The translations under genes were made by a program, and so were the position numbers. Positions 1 to 12,633 of a stretch of 57,914 nucleotides of DNA are shown here, in pieces. Numbering within the stretch: the stretch's first letter is position 1; every line of letters starts with the position of its first letter. The stretch is taken from assembly GCA_036897485.1 (NCBI GenBank), contig JAYMTF010000075.1:1-57914 (forward strand), read 5' to 3'. Origin of the DNA: Pelargonium nanum (Eukaryota > Streptophyta > Magnoliopsida > Geraniales > Geraniaceae). A model generated the notes under the pieces. The model did not search any database and had not been told where the DNA came from. It saw nothing but the letters and a program-made list of their open reading frames with translations.

Positions 1-94
1 TATGAGCTATTTTAGTCGTAACCAAACACTGAAAAGAGCTATTTTGTGCTCATGAACTTGTTTGACCAGCTCATGAGCTAATCCAAACACCCTC
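1..94. mobile_element. Partial MITE-like element at window edge (hAT-like end)
   Basis: Read on the minus strand, this edge sequence starts with AGAGGGTGTTTGGATTAGCT, followed by repeated CTCATGAGCT/AGCTCATGAG words. A terminal GGGTGTTTGG motif with internal short inverted words is typical of many plant hAT-type MITEs (family knowledge). The other end lies outside the window, so terminal inverted repeats and a target-site duplication cannot be checked. The family assignment is inference. Confidence 0.35.
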
Positions 95-154
95 TAAATT
101 GAAGACTTAATGTCCATAAAAAAATAAATTGAAGACTTAATGTCCATAAAAAAA
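95..154. repeat. Two-copy tandem duplication, 30-bp unit
   Basis: The unit beginning TAAATTGAAGACTTAATGTC occurs at 95-124 and again, identical, at 125-154. It lies directly beside the MITE-like end, so it may be a replication-slippage or excision product. The rest of 155-464 is AT-rich 3' flank of the SNARE gene, with a T-rich tract near 250, and I see no other gene in it. Confidence 0.8.
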
Positions 155-464
155 TAAATCAAAGAGCACAGCAAAAACACAACTAGTGCTGCAAGTAATG
201 TTTCACAAACATGCACTTATTACTCTCTCCATCCCAAAGTAATTATTCAATTTTTTTTTTTTTTGCAAATTCTCCATTCACCATAGTGATAAAAAGACGA
301 ATGAGAATCACAACGGCCAAAACTTAATTACAATATCTTCACGTTAAAGTAATTTTACTTCAACCCACAGCCAAATCAATAATCCAACCAAAATTAAATA
401 TTAAAATAAAATAGTTTAAAACATAGATTCTTGAAGAACACCAAGAAATGAAGCAAATGCAGCA

Positions 465-2899
465 CTATTTAAGTTTGAAGTACAAGATGATGAGAATGGC
501 AACAACTAATGCTGCAATGATGGACCCAATGATATATTTGTTCCTGCCCATCCTCCTTGACATGGCACTCAGAACTTTCTTACTCTTCCCTATGTTGTCA
601 TCCACCCCTTGAAGCTGCAAAACAAATATAACAGCCATCACATCAATTCACAACCTCTTTTGTTATCACAGTTCACTCTCTTTATGATTCTTCATTGTAT
701 TTCTATTTCAATTTCATTTTTGATGTTGATTCCTCTACTGCTTTTCCTCCTTGGAAAATATGCAGTTGTTTTATAATTCCTTACTGATAAAAGAAGAAGA
801 AAAGATTGCCAAGTATACCGTGTTATGAGCATGCAAGAGAGACTGCCTTTGTTGGTGCAAATCTTGAAGAATTGAGACACCAAGCTCTTCCGTCTCCAAC
901 ATGGTTTTTCTACTGTCCTTTATTCTGCCACTAGATTGGTTTAATCTGTCTGTTGACATCATTAACCTTGCTCTTTGATCAGCTGATGCCTGTCACATAT
1001 ATTGAGAATAAACATACATATGACGTGTAAACACAATCAAGTGAGGAAGCACGGAATTATATGGTTGATTATATCTACAGGGGACATCAAAGAGATCCAA
1101 TTAGCTAAATTGTGAGGAAACAATCGAAAGCCATTTCTTCCTCAAAATCTAAAGAATATTTTATTCACCATTATGCACCCTTCAACATATGGCTTACACA
1201 CAACCCACTCTACAGATTATATACATTTTTTCAATAAATCAGAGAATGTTATCAAGATTTGAGGCAGCAGTATAGCCGAGCAAGAACCAATATAAAGATA
1301 GGTACAAGAGCTAGTGGATAAAAAAAAAAAAGTCTTAAATAAGCTCATCTGAAATAATGCACAATAAAACAAACTACGGAGTGGTTGCAGAACCTAAAAT
1401 CTTCCCAAAATTCAACCAGTTGAATATATGATATATAATCATGTGTATAGCCTCTCTGTACATATGTGCTATCCACAAGGAACACTAAAACCAAGCTAGC
1501 AAATAGACTTACTCTGTTTTTCAATTTTAAAGAATCATGTTACCCATTCACTTAAACTACCAATAGAATCACAGACCACATAAGCTATTCCAAAGAGACA
1601 AGGAAATTGATATTAAACAAAAAGGGTAAATATATTATAAACTCCCTAGTCTTGACAATGAAGCGTATACAAAGAAACATCACAAATCCAGATATACCGT
1701 CAATGTGTCGGCCATTCCAGATTCCAACAAATCATCTCGGGCAGCCTGTGTGTTACCAGATTCAATTCTCTTAACTTCACTTTTAAGATTGTTCAGATCT
1801 GATCTATATTCCCTTAACTTGACAAGAAGCACAGACTTAACATTTGGCTGCAAAGTTCTTGCCTCCAGATCCATCTTCCGAATCTGAAACATAAAGGTGA
1901 AAATTAATTGACACCAAGAATATTGAAAAAGAGAAACAAAGGAATATACATGCCGAAAAAGAATAATTCTATAAATTACCAAAGATTCTGCTTCATCAAT
2001 CCCAGCTTTAACTTCAGATATTTTTTGCTTCTTTCTCTCTACATATCAACAATACAAGGTACATAAATCTTCATACTATTGTTTGATACTACTACATTAG
2101 CCACTGTTTTTTCTGGAAACTAATCAATCCACTTTATATAATCACAGAAGCACACCCAATTTGAAAGTAAAACATAATTGACTATTCTTCTAGAGCATTG
2201 TAGTGAGACACAAGTTACACACTCCAAAAAATTATTCCTTTTACTTGCATAGCATAAACCTTACCACAGACTATATTTTTTTTTTAAATGTATACAAGCT
2301 TTTTAACATAGAAATAGAAAATATTAGCACACCTCATCAGTGAGAGAGTCCTGCAGCACATCCAGGTAACAGAAGGGATAGGACATGGTTATATGCCCAT
2401 TATTCACCCCGAAAAAAAGAAGGAATGGTTAAATTACTGAGCAATGTTCGTAAAATAATATATCTAGTAAGCGGCCCATATAACACCAAGTATACATTCT
2501 TTACATGTAATAGTGTATTGTATAACTGATTAAGGGCAGACTGAACCTCTCTTATTCTCTTTTCCTGACCATTTCTAATTTTGTTTTTCTTAAATAACTT
2601 TTCCACGACAAAAGACAAGCTGGCCTTTGCATTTCCCAGTTTCCAACAAAATTAGCAATAAATTAGAAACTTAAAATGAAAACTTTACCTGATTGATTCA
2701 CAAACACAAAAGATCAAAACCTTAACACAAAACAGCAATATATGCTCATAATTAACCAACATGAATTCGAAGAATTTAAGCAATCAATGCATTTTTTCAA
2801 TTTACCTCCATCAAGAGCACCAGCTGAGGTGCATTTCCGCGACAGATTCGCTGAGAGCTCGCAATATTGGCGCTCGTATCCTTCAAATACCTCACTCAT
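465..2899 (-). CDS. VTI1-type vesicle SNARE (Qb-SNARE), five exons
   Basis: Membrane-anchored Qb-SNARE that helps drive vesicle fusion in Golgi, TGN, prevacuolar and vacuolar traffic, forming a four-helix complex with a syntaxin and other SNAREs (family knowledge). Hand-built coding exons on the minus strand are 2899-2806, 2038-1980, 1883-1698, 989-819 and 614-465. Their frames close to 219 residues, the usual family length. The N terminus MSEVFEGYERQYCELSANLS is nearly invariant in plant VTI11/VTI12 proteins. The middle has MDLEAR and a KLREYRSDLNNLKSEVKRI coiled-coil helix. The SNARE motif runs through RLNQSSGRIKDSRKTMLETE and LGVSILQDLHQQRQSLLHAH, then a basic juxtamembrane stretch and a C-terminal membrane anchor ending LYFKLK. 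All introns are GT-AG. The gene is divergent from the OSCA gene. Whether it is VTI11- or VTI12-like cannot be decided by eye. Confidence 0.93.
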
Positions 2900-3871
2900 G
2901 GCCTCAAAAATTCCTTAAACACACTGCACAGCTCATCGCATCAATCAAATCAGACTAAATTGAACAAAAAAATAAACCAAAAAGCCCTATTCCCATCCGA
3001 ATTGTCCTAATTAATTCATAAAAATCAACGAAATTATCAATACATTGCGTGCATAAATGCTGGTACAGGACTGTATTGAAATTGAAAAGACGAAGAGGGA
3101 CCTGAGATGCTCGTAGGAGCCGCCGGAGCACGGTGGCTGATCGTTCTGGAAAGTGAAGGCTTGTTCTTTGACAAACGACAATGGTCGTGCGCGTGTGCAG
3201 GGCGCGGTGAGCGGGTAATAATAGGCAGAGCGGGATTGATATTGCTGAGGTACGGTTGTGTCGGACACCTGGAGCCTACGTGTCAGAGGTATTCCAGGTT
3301 GGCCGTGCCCAAGTGTGCTTTACGAAAATGCTAAGCTGGTAAACACAATTTTATATATAAAAAAAATGCAATTTGTTCCTTTAGTAGTTTCTCATTTCAT
3401 GAATTTCTGACTCATAAAATACTATTTATAAGACATGATTCACATGTGACATATTATTTATATTCTATAGTTTCTTTTAGTAGTTTATTGTTTATACGAG
3501 TAATTCATAGAAAGCACGGTACATAGATCCATAAACCACTCACATCAAAGTCAACCATATTATATGACACTGCAAACAGACAGTTACTTCACAATTAATC
3601 AAATCCAACAAGATACGCATGCCCCGATCCGTAAGAAAAGCCACCAAATAAGCCAGGGTCTTTTCCGTCATTTAAATCAAAATCAAAATCAGTTATTTAT
3701 CGTTCAATGAGGCCAAAAACAACACCTTCCTCCTGTCACTGGTAACCAACGTCACACTCACTCTACTCCAACTCATCGTCTTCATCCGAATTTCCCGCTA
3801 CGCTCTGTACACTGTAGATTTCGATTCGAATCTTAGCTTGTTTTTCATTTTAGGAGTAAAAGAAATTAATC
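2900..3871. other. Divergent intergenic region between SNARE and OSCA genes
   Basis: About 970 bases must hold the promoters and 5' leaders of both flanking genes. The part next to the SNARE gene is GC-richer and probably its leader. The centre (3340-3480) is AT-rich, with a TTATATATAAAA run near 3350. ORFs on both strands here show no recognisable protein. I see no RNA gene. Confidence 0.5.
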
Positions 3872-6800
3872 ATGATCCTCTCAGCTCTGTTAACCTCCGT
3901 CGGGATCAATCTGGGCCTCTGTTTTCTCTTCTTCACCCTCTACTCCATACTCAGGAAGCAGCCCGGAAACATTACGGTCTACGCGCCGCGTCTCGTGGCT
4001 CAGGGGAAGTCGGAGCAGCCTCAGGATTTCAACTTGGAGAGGCTGTTGCCGTCTCCTGGTTGGGTGAAGCGGGCCTGGCGCCTCACCGAAGATCAAATGC
4101 TCGACACCTTGGGCTTGGACGCTGTTGTCTTCATGCGAATCTTCATTTTCAGGTAAATATTTCAATCTCATTTTTCTTCTGATCGGATTTGAAGATTTTG
4201 GTCAGAGGTTACCGATTAAGCTAAAATGAGCTTTGTCATTATAGAGATAATTGGAAATTAAGTGAATGAGCAGGAGCTAGCTAGGTTTTTATTGTGCAAT
4301 GTGCATTCTGAATTCTGCGATTTGATTTTCTAGAGACAAGGAACTTTGGTGACTGTTATTAGTTTATTCTCTTTCTATTTGGCTCATGGTTTCCACTAAG
4401 AAGTCTCTCTGCTTCTATCTCAGTTCATCAGTGTTTTTTATTCTCTTATGCACATCTTTGCTTGTTTATTGTTCGTACATATTTATTTTACTTGACTTGT
4501 TTATTTTTTGGTTTTTTATGCAAGCAGTTTCAGAGTATTTACCTTTGCTGGGATTGTTGGGATCTTTATTCTTGTTCCAGTAAACTATTTTGGTGATTCA
4601 AGTGATGATGTTTCCAGTATGGTGGACAAATCACTGGACTCCTTCAGTATTTCAAATGTCAACAGTGGCTCAAACAGGTGATTTTTAGCTGGTCTGATTA
4701 ACAGGAAGTCATTTCTTCATGTTGCAACTGCACAACTGCGGGTTCATTTGAATTCTTAAAACTATGTTAGGAAACTTTGATTGCTACTTCATCCGCATGA
4801 TTGTTTTTTTTTCCTTTTCTTTTCAAGGTTATGGATTCACTTTTGTGCTGCATATGTTTTCACCGGTGTCGTCTGCTATCTTCTTTATTACGTAAGTACT
4901 ATTTTTTTGTAAGTTTGCTCATTTAATGTCTCACTCCCTCGGTCAAAAAAATGAGTGTCACTATTGTCCTCTAGCTTTATGGTAAGTTAGTTATATAGGA
5001 ATTATCAATAATATATCCAGCTTGATTCATGACTATATAACATGCAGGAATTTAGATATATTTCATTAAAACGAATTGCATACTTCTATGCATCCAAACC
5101 AGAGCCGGATCAGTTTACAATTTTAGTCCGCAACATCCCTGTCTCAACTGGGAGGAGCTACAGTGAAACTGTTGAGAGCTTTTTCACAGAGTATTATCCT
5201 TCGACTTATCTTGCACATTCTGTGGTTCGTAGTACAAGCAAGCTTCAAGCTCTCATTGTAAGCATTCTGTGTAAAGTTATATTCTTTTCAGTTGGAAACT
5301 AAAATGATTACCTCTCATCCAACATTTATTTGTTTCAGTCATTTAAGTACCACTTTTAAGTATTTTCACATGTGTAACTTTAATTGACATTTGATAGTGT
5401 AATTTTCTCACCATGAATGACTGTTTCATGCACCGATGCATACACATCTCTCTGGTTTTGAATTGTCAAATTCTGCACATTAAGTAACCATATGACTAAA
5501 TTATTGTATACAGTGACTACACCATAGAATCTCTCAGTAACAACTAACAATTCATGGACTAAACTTTACAGCACACTATCACTATGTTTGAGTGTTTCTA
5601 TTAATTATAGATGAAAACTAAAGTAGGAGGGAAAAAGTCAGTTAGGAAGTTAGTCTCTTCTTTTTTTCAGAGCTCAAAAGTTCATATTCTAAACAAAACA
5701 GTATTTTTTATAACTAATTTTTCCCTCTTTTGTTTTTTATTTTTATTTCCCCCCAACTTCTCTAAGTCCAAATAGTGTACTAGTTATAGCTATGATTGGA
5801 GCAAGGAAACTTAATGTTAATTTCTGCATTTGTTCTTTTATCTTTCCATTCTCCCATTTGTTCAGATTTCCGATATTCTTTTCATCCCTTTATGTTTGTA
5901 GGATTTTGGTGGTGTTTTCAGACAAATTTCTCTTTTGTATCTCACACTGTATTTTTAACTATGGGCTTTTGCATTTGATATTGTCACATGGCAGTGCAGC
6001 TCTTCTCTAATTGATATCTTATATTAAAGTCCGGTAAGATATTTGATGTAGTGTTCTGAGATGTGGTCAAGAGCTAAATATAATATGATTATCAGCAGCA
6101 TGGAAAAGAAAATCTTACTGGTTTGGTATTAAACTTAATATTATTCTTGCTATCTTAATTTGCAGCATCTAATTGTTATGAGTCTATGGTCTTCTTTTCT
6201 AGACTGATGCAGATAAGATGTACAGAAAGATCACCCGCTTAAAATCAAGGAACAGTAGTAATCAAAAGTACAAGCGTGATGGCTTTTTGGGACTCTTTGG
6301 GCAAAGAGTTGATCTAGTAGATCACTATGAAAAAAAGTTGGAGGATATAGAAGGTGACGTGAGGATCAAGCAAAATTCATTTGCAGGAGAGGTGAGTGTT
6401 AGTAGTGTCTCAATGTATGGATATATTAATCCATAAAACAGTTTAGGTTATGGAAGAGTGGTTTTTCTAAGATGATTTCTGATGTGAAATGAGTTCTGGG
6501 TTGCCTATTTGTATTTTTGCTGGATGCTTATTGGTGGACACATATCTAGGTGTTTTTGTCAGACTTGTATAAAACTGATGTGTTAATCTCCAAAAATTAA
6601 ATTTTGATCATTTTATGGACTAATCAGGTGTCTGAAAGAGAAAGATAACTGAAAAGAGAAATCATTTATGTAATATGTATGCGTAACATGAGAAATACTT
6701 TATGTACTAAGGAAACAAATAATAATAATTCACATGAAAATTTCATTGTTCTAATATGCTTTTTGCTATATATTAGGAAGTTCCAGCGGCTTTTGTTTCA

Positions 6801-9800
6801 TTTAATTCAAGGTTTAGTACCGCAGCTGCTTTAAACATCCCACAAGGAACCAATCCTACTGAATGGGTCACTGAGCGAGCCCCTCAACCTCAGGAGGTTC
6901 ACTGGCCTTTTTTTTCTTCATCTTTTATGAGAAGATGGGTCTGCAAGCTGGTGGTGTTTGTTGCATGTATTGCTCTTACAATTCTTTTCTTTATTCCAGT
7001 GGTGTTAGTGCAAGGGCTTACTAATCTGTATCAGTTGGAGACATGGTTCCCTTTCCTGAAAGACATCCTAAGTTTGTAAGTGGTTTATCTAATATTTAAC
7101 TTACTATAGGTTTCAACCAGAATTCACTTGAAGTAAAGTTGGTAAATTCCAGCCTTGCCAAATTGATGTTCTGCTTGTGAATATTGGGTTCTTTTATGCA
7201 CAATAGTTAAATAAAAGAATACCTTTTTGTCGTATCATTGAAACTTCAAGTAAAATATTAGTTTTAATCCAAAATTATGTTGGCATACCAAAGCTCCCAT
7301 GACGATGTGAATTTATGCACTTGACCATTATTTTCAGTTTGTTATGCTAAAATTCAAAATGATCATATATGCATATGAGGTCTCTAATGTTATTCGTTCA
7401 TTCTTGCCATTTGCAATTACACACAAATATGGGATGCTTTTCGTTTCTCTATATATTTCTCCTTCTCCTATTATTTTCAGCAAGAAACAGGTGCACTGGC
7501 CACTTTCTCATTGGAATCACAAGATATAAAAACCTCCCCCAAATCTTGTAGAAATTAACTTTAGCTGTGTTTTAAGAGTGCCATATCTCATTGGTATTCA
7601 TGTAGGCCCCTCTTGAAGCTATAATGTGGATAGTGTGATGAATATGATGTTAATATCTTTGTTTTCTAATTCTATTGTTTTCCATAAATTACTTGTAATG
7701 CTAAAACGTGGAACTTTTTGGGTTGTAGAACAATTGTCAGTCAAGTGGTGACAGGATATCTTCCTAGTCTTATTCTTCAGTTGTTCCTATCTCGCGTGCC
7801 TCCAGTTATGATAATGTTATCATCTATACAAGGATTTATATCTAACAGCCAGATAGAGAAAAGTGCATGCATTAAGGTACTGTTGTTTACTATATGGAAC
7901 ATTTTCTTTGCAAATGTACTGTCAGGAACAGCTCTCTATCAGGTTGATGTCTTCTTGGATCCCAAGGAAATTCCTGCAGTACTAGCTAAAGCTGTTCCAG
8001 CGCAGGTGAGAAAACCATTGCTAATTTGGATTTTATGGAATCATTGGATGGACATCTTTAGTTTCCGTTCATGTTCCTATTAAATATTGGAAAATGCCGG
8101 GTGGTGCAATTAGGGGAGCAGTGTTTCATCAAAAGCTATGATGAATTAATTTGCTTCGTAATATTGGTATTCCTTATTCAATTACTACCCAATTCTTTTG
8201 CTGAATGTCATATTAATTTAGTTGTCATGAGGGTTTGTCTTATGTTTATTTTAAATTTACTGTATCTCATTTGTATTTTTGATTCTATCTTGTGAACATC
8301 TAGTGGTTAAATGATTAAGATCACAAGATGAATTAATTTTGAAGTACTGATGGTTCATTAAGTGTAGTTTTTTTTTTTTTGCTCTAAATATTAGCTCTAA
8401 CATGTGTAATAATTTCCTGACATTATAATTGGAAATTTTGACTAGGCCTCATTCTTTATTGCATATGTTGTGACATCTGGATGGACCAGTCTATCGTCCG
8501 AACTCTGTCGACTGGTTAAACTCGTTTTCAGTTGGATAAAAGGACTATTTGGAGGAAAAAAAGCTGATGAATTTGATGTTCCGTCAGTTCCTTACCACAG
8601 TGAAATCCCCAAGCTTCTCTTCTTTGGACTTCTTGGGATAACATACTTCTTCCTTGCTCCACTGATTCTTCCATTCCTCTTGGTTTACTATTGTCTGGGA
8701 TATATCATCTTCCGCAACCAGGTCAGAATGCCATGATATTTTTTTCTTAATTCATTGTTTTATGAAAGTTACCCAGGTTTTCCACTGTCAAGATATCTAA
8801 ATAATGTGTTTAGGGAACAGCAACTTGAATTTTTAACACAAGTGATGCATGACGAAGCAGTTTTATAATGTGTTGCATCATTGAGTTATTTACCTTAGTT
8901 AATAAATTGTGAAAATATTAAGTTCTATATGATCCTACTAAATATGCATTTGCTTATGTTTTGCAGTTACTGAACGTCTATACAGTCAAATATGAAACAG
9001 GTGGAAGGTTTTGGCCCATAGTGCACAATTCAACAATCTTTTCCTTGATACTGATGCACATTATTGCAATTGGGCTATTTGGGCTTAAAAAGCTCCCTCT
9101 AGCATCCACTTTAATTGTTCCTCTTCCAGTTCTCACACTTCTTTTCAATGACTACTGCCAAAAACGTTTTGGACCCATGTTCAAAGCTTATTCTGCTGAG
9201 GTATGTATAAATCCAGTACATTCTTAGTTTCTTACTGCAAGTTTTCATGTTTATATTAATTTTCATTATTCCATTCCTATTATGTAATTTATGTGTACCC
9301 TCTCTGTTGAGAATCCGGTACCTACATCAGGGTTAAAACTTGGAAGATCAGAGGGATTGTAATTCTTCTATATCTTTATTCATTAAGAAACAAAAATAAA
9401 TAATATGAAACAAAATAAAATAAACAAACCAAGGGACATGTATGTCTGCAGTGTAATTGTAAAGGATGTGAGATGTCATCCTCTCTGTTCTTAGAACATA
9501 CCCCATAAATTATAGTATGTTATTAGGCTATTATTTAGCTATGCATAGCAAGGATTTTAAAAATCTAAAAATAGGAAGCATTCAACTCTTTGGAAGACCT
9601 GCTTGCTCAATGGTTGTTTCTCATATCTAAGTGTATATATATTCCCAGATACTAAGTTCAATTCCTTGCGAGTTCTGAAAATAGTTGTGCAGGGCATGCT
9701 CATTATTATAATGGCAGATATTACCATCATATATTCAGTTACTCTGCTAGTGCTAGTAACTTTTGGGGATTGGACCAAAAGAGCCTTGTATCTAGCCTAA

Positions 9801-10350
9801 TGATGAAATAATTAAGTACAAGATTAAAATGCAAAAATTTAGACCACTGCGTTTGACTGTTATTGCGTTCAAGGATTATGGGCCAAGCACATTACAGTTA
9901 TTCTCAACTATGTCCTTGTGTATCTGTTTCATCTCCCTAAATCTTAGTGGAAATAGTTTCTGCTTTCTGCATTTCCCCTGATCTACTCACCGTGATATCT
10001 GTGTTAACATCTTCATCCTCATCTAGATTCTCTGCTGAGACTTCATATCATTCCAAGTTCCAACCATGTTGTGACTGCAAAGATTTTCTTCTTCCTCCTA
10101 TTACGTAACATATTCTTGTTTTTTATCCACCCCCCAATTTTTATTGTATTCCATTTCCTTTTGACATATTTGTTTATATTCTTGGCAGTGCTTGATAAAG
10201 AAAGATAAAGGAGACCAGAATGACCCTGCTATGACTGAATTTTATGAGAAATTAGTCTCTGCTTATAAAGATCCAGCTTTCTCGCCAATCCAATATTCCA
10301 GAAACGATGATAGCCATAACACTCCACTTCTTCATTCTGCTGAAGTTTGA
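3872..10350 (+). CDS. OSCA/CSC1-like mechanosensitive channel, HYP1 type, ten exons
   Basis: Predicted plasma-membrane cation channel of the OSCA/TMEM63 family, which opens on hyperosmotic or mechanical stimuli and passes calcium (family knowledge). Exons: 3872-4152, 4528-4677, 4828-4891, 5048-5257, 6203-6391, 6777-7075, 7729-8005, 8446-8721, 8967-9200 and 10189-10350. The frame closes to 713 residues, normal for the clade. The N terminus has a hydrophobic first segment followed by [10 protein letters not shown]. The cytosolic loop carries [13 protein letters not shown] and the [13 protein letters not shown] motif. The pore region follows with [40 protein letters not shown] and [20 protein letters not shown]. 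The sequence resembles what I remember of Arabidopsis HYP1 (OSCA clade 2) more than CSC1/OSCA1. All introns are GT-AG. Intron 9 is about 1 kb without recognisable content. Confidence 0.93.
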
Positions 10351-11417
10351 AAGTGGTATGTGATCACTAATTCATCATCTACTTCCATTTTGGATTTAGA
10401 CAGTTAGTGCCTCTCCTTCAAGTAACATAATCTTGTGAGCCATTTGACATGCTAATATCATAGAAAATAGCTTATAGATCCCAATGTAAAGTTTTGGCTA
10501 AAAGGTAGCCAATCATCTGTTGTATGTAATGTTTGATCGTGTTGTTTTCTTGAATACTATGCAAATTTGCACATGGAACTTGTTTTTGAGGCTTTGACTG
10601 AAGTTCAGTAGCATATATTGTAACATCTCTACCAATTTCTTTGAAAGATTAGTCTATAAGCATCTCCAGCTTATCATTGTAGTCTATTGCTCTTTCTACA
10701 CCTGTTATCAAATTATAAACTCATATTAGTTTATTGGCAATTTTGATACTGTTTCAACAACAGTATTTTATGCCAGTTATGCCCAGAGAATTTGGTTTCC
10801 ATGCCAGACCTCCACGTGGAGGATCAAGCATGGCCATTGACGCCTTCTTTGGCTCACCTACCACTCTAGCTTAATACTTGTGGAGTAAAAAACCATTTTG
10901 ATGGATAACGACCTTGATTTTTTTTGCAAATTTACTGTTGTTAATAGATTGATTAAACATGTAACTGTGTACATGCTTCTGTAGTTATTTCAGTTTTTGT
11001 CTCTCTTCATGCTGTAATTTCATGACAACATATTCTTTTTACTTTTACAAGGTTTCACAAATGGATATTATATTAGAGTTGGTCCAACAACAATGTCATT
11101 TTCAATGCCTTTATCAGTGACGAAAAGCCACCTAATGATGAACTAAGAATATGAGTACCTAATGGATATTATTATATTGTGGTGACAAAATATACTTAAT
11201 AGTCATTGTGCAATTAAACTATTATTTGTCTTAGCTTTTTGTGGCTTGACATGTATCTTGTAGTGAGGCTTTGGAGCAAATCAGAGAAGCCTCCAGGTGG
11301 TGTGATGTGAAGCCAAAAGTTATAAGAGGAACAAAGAAATAAAAACAAAAACTCAATGATACTGTGAAGACCCATTCAACTCTTCATTGTCCTTTGACAG
11401 AATCTTCTTCTACTTGT
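10351..11417. other. Intergenic region, OSCA 3' flank to ERF promoter
   Basis: The first part is probably the OSCA 3' UTR. An isolated coding-like patch at 10764-10874 is listed separately. It contains the 14-bp palindrome CCTCCACGTGGAGG at 10809-10822, whose core is a G-box (CACGTG). The remainder is AT-rich upstream DNA of the ERF gene without a recognisable gene. Confidence 0.5.
10764..10874 (+). other. Isolated coding-like patch, possible orphan terminal exon
   Basis: Directly after CAACAACAG, a plausible splice acceptor, an open frame runs for 36 codons to TAA and ends in AIDAFFGSPTTLA. Many codons end in C or G (for example GCC, GAC, TTC, GGC) in an otherwise AT-rich region, which is why it looks coding. 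I do not recognise the peptide. It could be an alternative last exon of the OSCA gene, a relic of a lost gene, or chance. Confidence 0.25.
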
Positions 11418-11427
11418 TATATATAAA
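11418..11427 (+). promoter_or_regulatory. Probable TATA box of the ERF gene
   Basis: TATATATAAA lies about 90 bases upstream of the start codon. Transcription starting 25-35 bases downstream would give a leader of roughly 60 bases. The element is visible in the sequence; its use is inference. Confidence 0.5.
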
Positions 11428-11514
11428 TGCAAGACTAAATGTAACCAAAACTAGACTTAAGAAACACATAGAGATACACTAGAGAGAGCACAACTTTCCT
11501 TAAAGGAGTGTAAA

Positions 11515-12633
11515 ATGGCAAGAAAAAGGAAAGCTTGTGAAGGTCATGTGGAAGCCAAGGCTTGTGGTGAAGCAAACATGGCATGGGATGAGATGGTGAG
11601 GGATGGTGCAGCTCTAGGTGGCGGCGCCAAGAGAGCTCGCAAGCGTTTTGTTGGTGTCCGGCAACGCCCCTCTGGCCGGTGGGTGGCCGAGATCAAGGAC
11701 ACCATACAAAAGATTAGAGTGTGGTTAGGCACTTTTGACACAGCTGAGGAAGCTGCAAGGGCCTATGATGAGGCTGCTTGTTTGCTTCGCGGTGCCAATA
11801 CTCGAACAAACTTCTGGCCCTCCTCTCCATCCTCGTCTTCTTCGTCTCCAGCTCTTCCCTCAAAGATCACAAACCTTCTCCTCCAGAGGCTCAAAGATAG
11901 AAACAACTCTTGCTCTGCAGATGCAACCATTTGTTCACCACCCAATGCCAATAACCAGCTACAAGCTGAAGAAGAGTATTGCAGAGAAGCAGCAACAGAT
12001 CATTTCTCGGATACCCAGTTCGCCAATTTCCTTAACGATCCTGATTCTTTTATCCTAGCCAATGACAGCATCACAAGTACTGGTACTGGTCATCAATGTA
12101 CCATGACAAGAAGTCCTGATCAGTTAACAGAGGTGGATTTGGAGCTCAAGTACTGGCATGATCAGTTAACACAACCTTCAAGTTCTAATGGGGAAGAAGA
12201 ATTAGAAGGCGAAGAAGAAGGTGAGGAGCTGGTGCAGGTATTGGATTTCCAGTTTGTGGATGATGTATCAACAGCCAACTACTGCTCTCCTTTTGTGATG
12301 GCTGAAGAGATAGGATCAGAGGCAGTGGAGGGTGAGGAAGAGCCTTCAATGTTCAAGAGGATGAAATACGAACGCAAGTTCTCGGCTTCTCTCTATGCAT
12401 TCAACGGGATAACCGAGTGCTTGAAGTTGAAGGGAAGCAATCTTCGAAACAATGGCGACGCAGAGGAGGAAGAGCAGAGGAATATTGTATATGGGCAAGT
12501 AATGGGGCACCAGAATCAACAAAATGATGTTAGGGCTGGAATATTGGGAGCATCTTCATCTTCAAGCAATGAAGGAGACATGTTACTTTGGAGCTCTCTT
12601 GATCTTCCTCCTATCTGCTTTGTCAACTACTAA
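11515..12633 (+). CDS. AP2/ERF transcription factor, RAP2.11/ERN1-like
   Basis: Single-exon DNA-binding protein of 372 residues. Basic nuclear-localisation-like clusters lie at residues 3-6 (RKRK) and 39-44 (KRARKR). One AP2 domain spans about 44-102, from [19 protein letters not shown] through [20 protein letters not shown] to [14 protein letters not shown]. This variant ([25 protein letters not shown] end) is typical of the RAP2.11/ERN subgroup rather than DREB or GCC-box ERF groups. In legumes, ERN1/ERN2 act in rhizobial infection; in Arabidopsis, RAP2.11 acts in low-potassium responses (family knowledge). The rest is low-complexity: serine-rich after the AP2 domain and strongly acidic around residues 225-240, a possible activation region. 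A TATA box lies at 11418. Orthology to ERN or RAP2.11 needs a tree. Confidence 0.9.
   Translation: MARKRKACEGHVEAKACGEANMAWDEMVRDGAALGGGAKRARKRFVGVRQRPSGRWVAEIKDTIQKIRVWLGTFDTAEEAARAYDEAACLLRGANTRTNFWPSSPSSSSSSPALPSKITNLLLQRLKDRNNSCSADATICSPPNANNQLQAEEEYCREAATDHFSDTQFANFLNDPDSFILANDSITSTGTGHQCTMTRSPDQLTEVDLELKYWHDQLTQPSSSNGEEELEGEEEGEELVQVLDFQFVDDVSTANYCSPFVMAEEIGSEAVEGEEEPSMFKRMKYERKFSASLYAFNGITECLKLKGSNLRNNGDAEEEEQRNIVYGQVMGHQNQQNDVRAGILGASSSSSNEGDMLLWSSLDLPPICFVNY

Noticed and set aside
4926-4970. Stowaway-like word CTCCCTCGGTCAAAAAAATG in OSCA intron 3
   Set aside because: Only one end is seen; no matching inverted end was found within the intron, so an element cannot be delimited.
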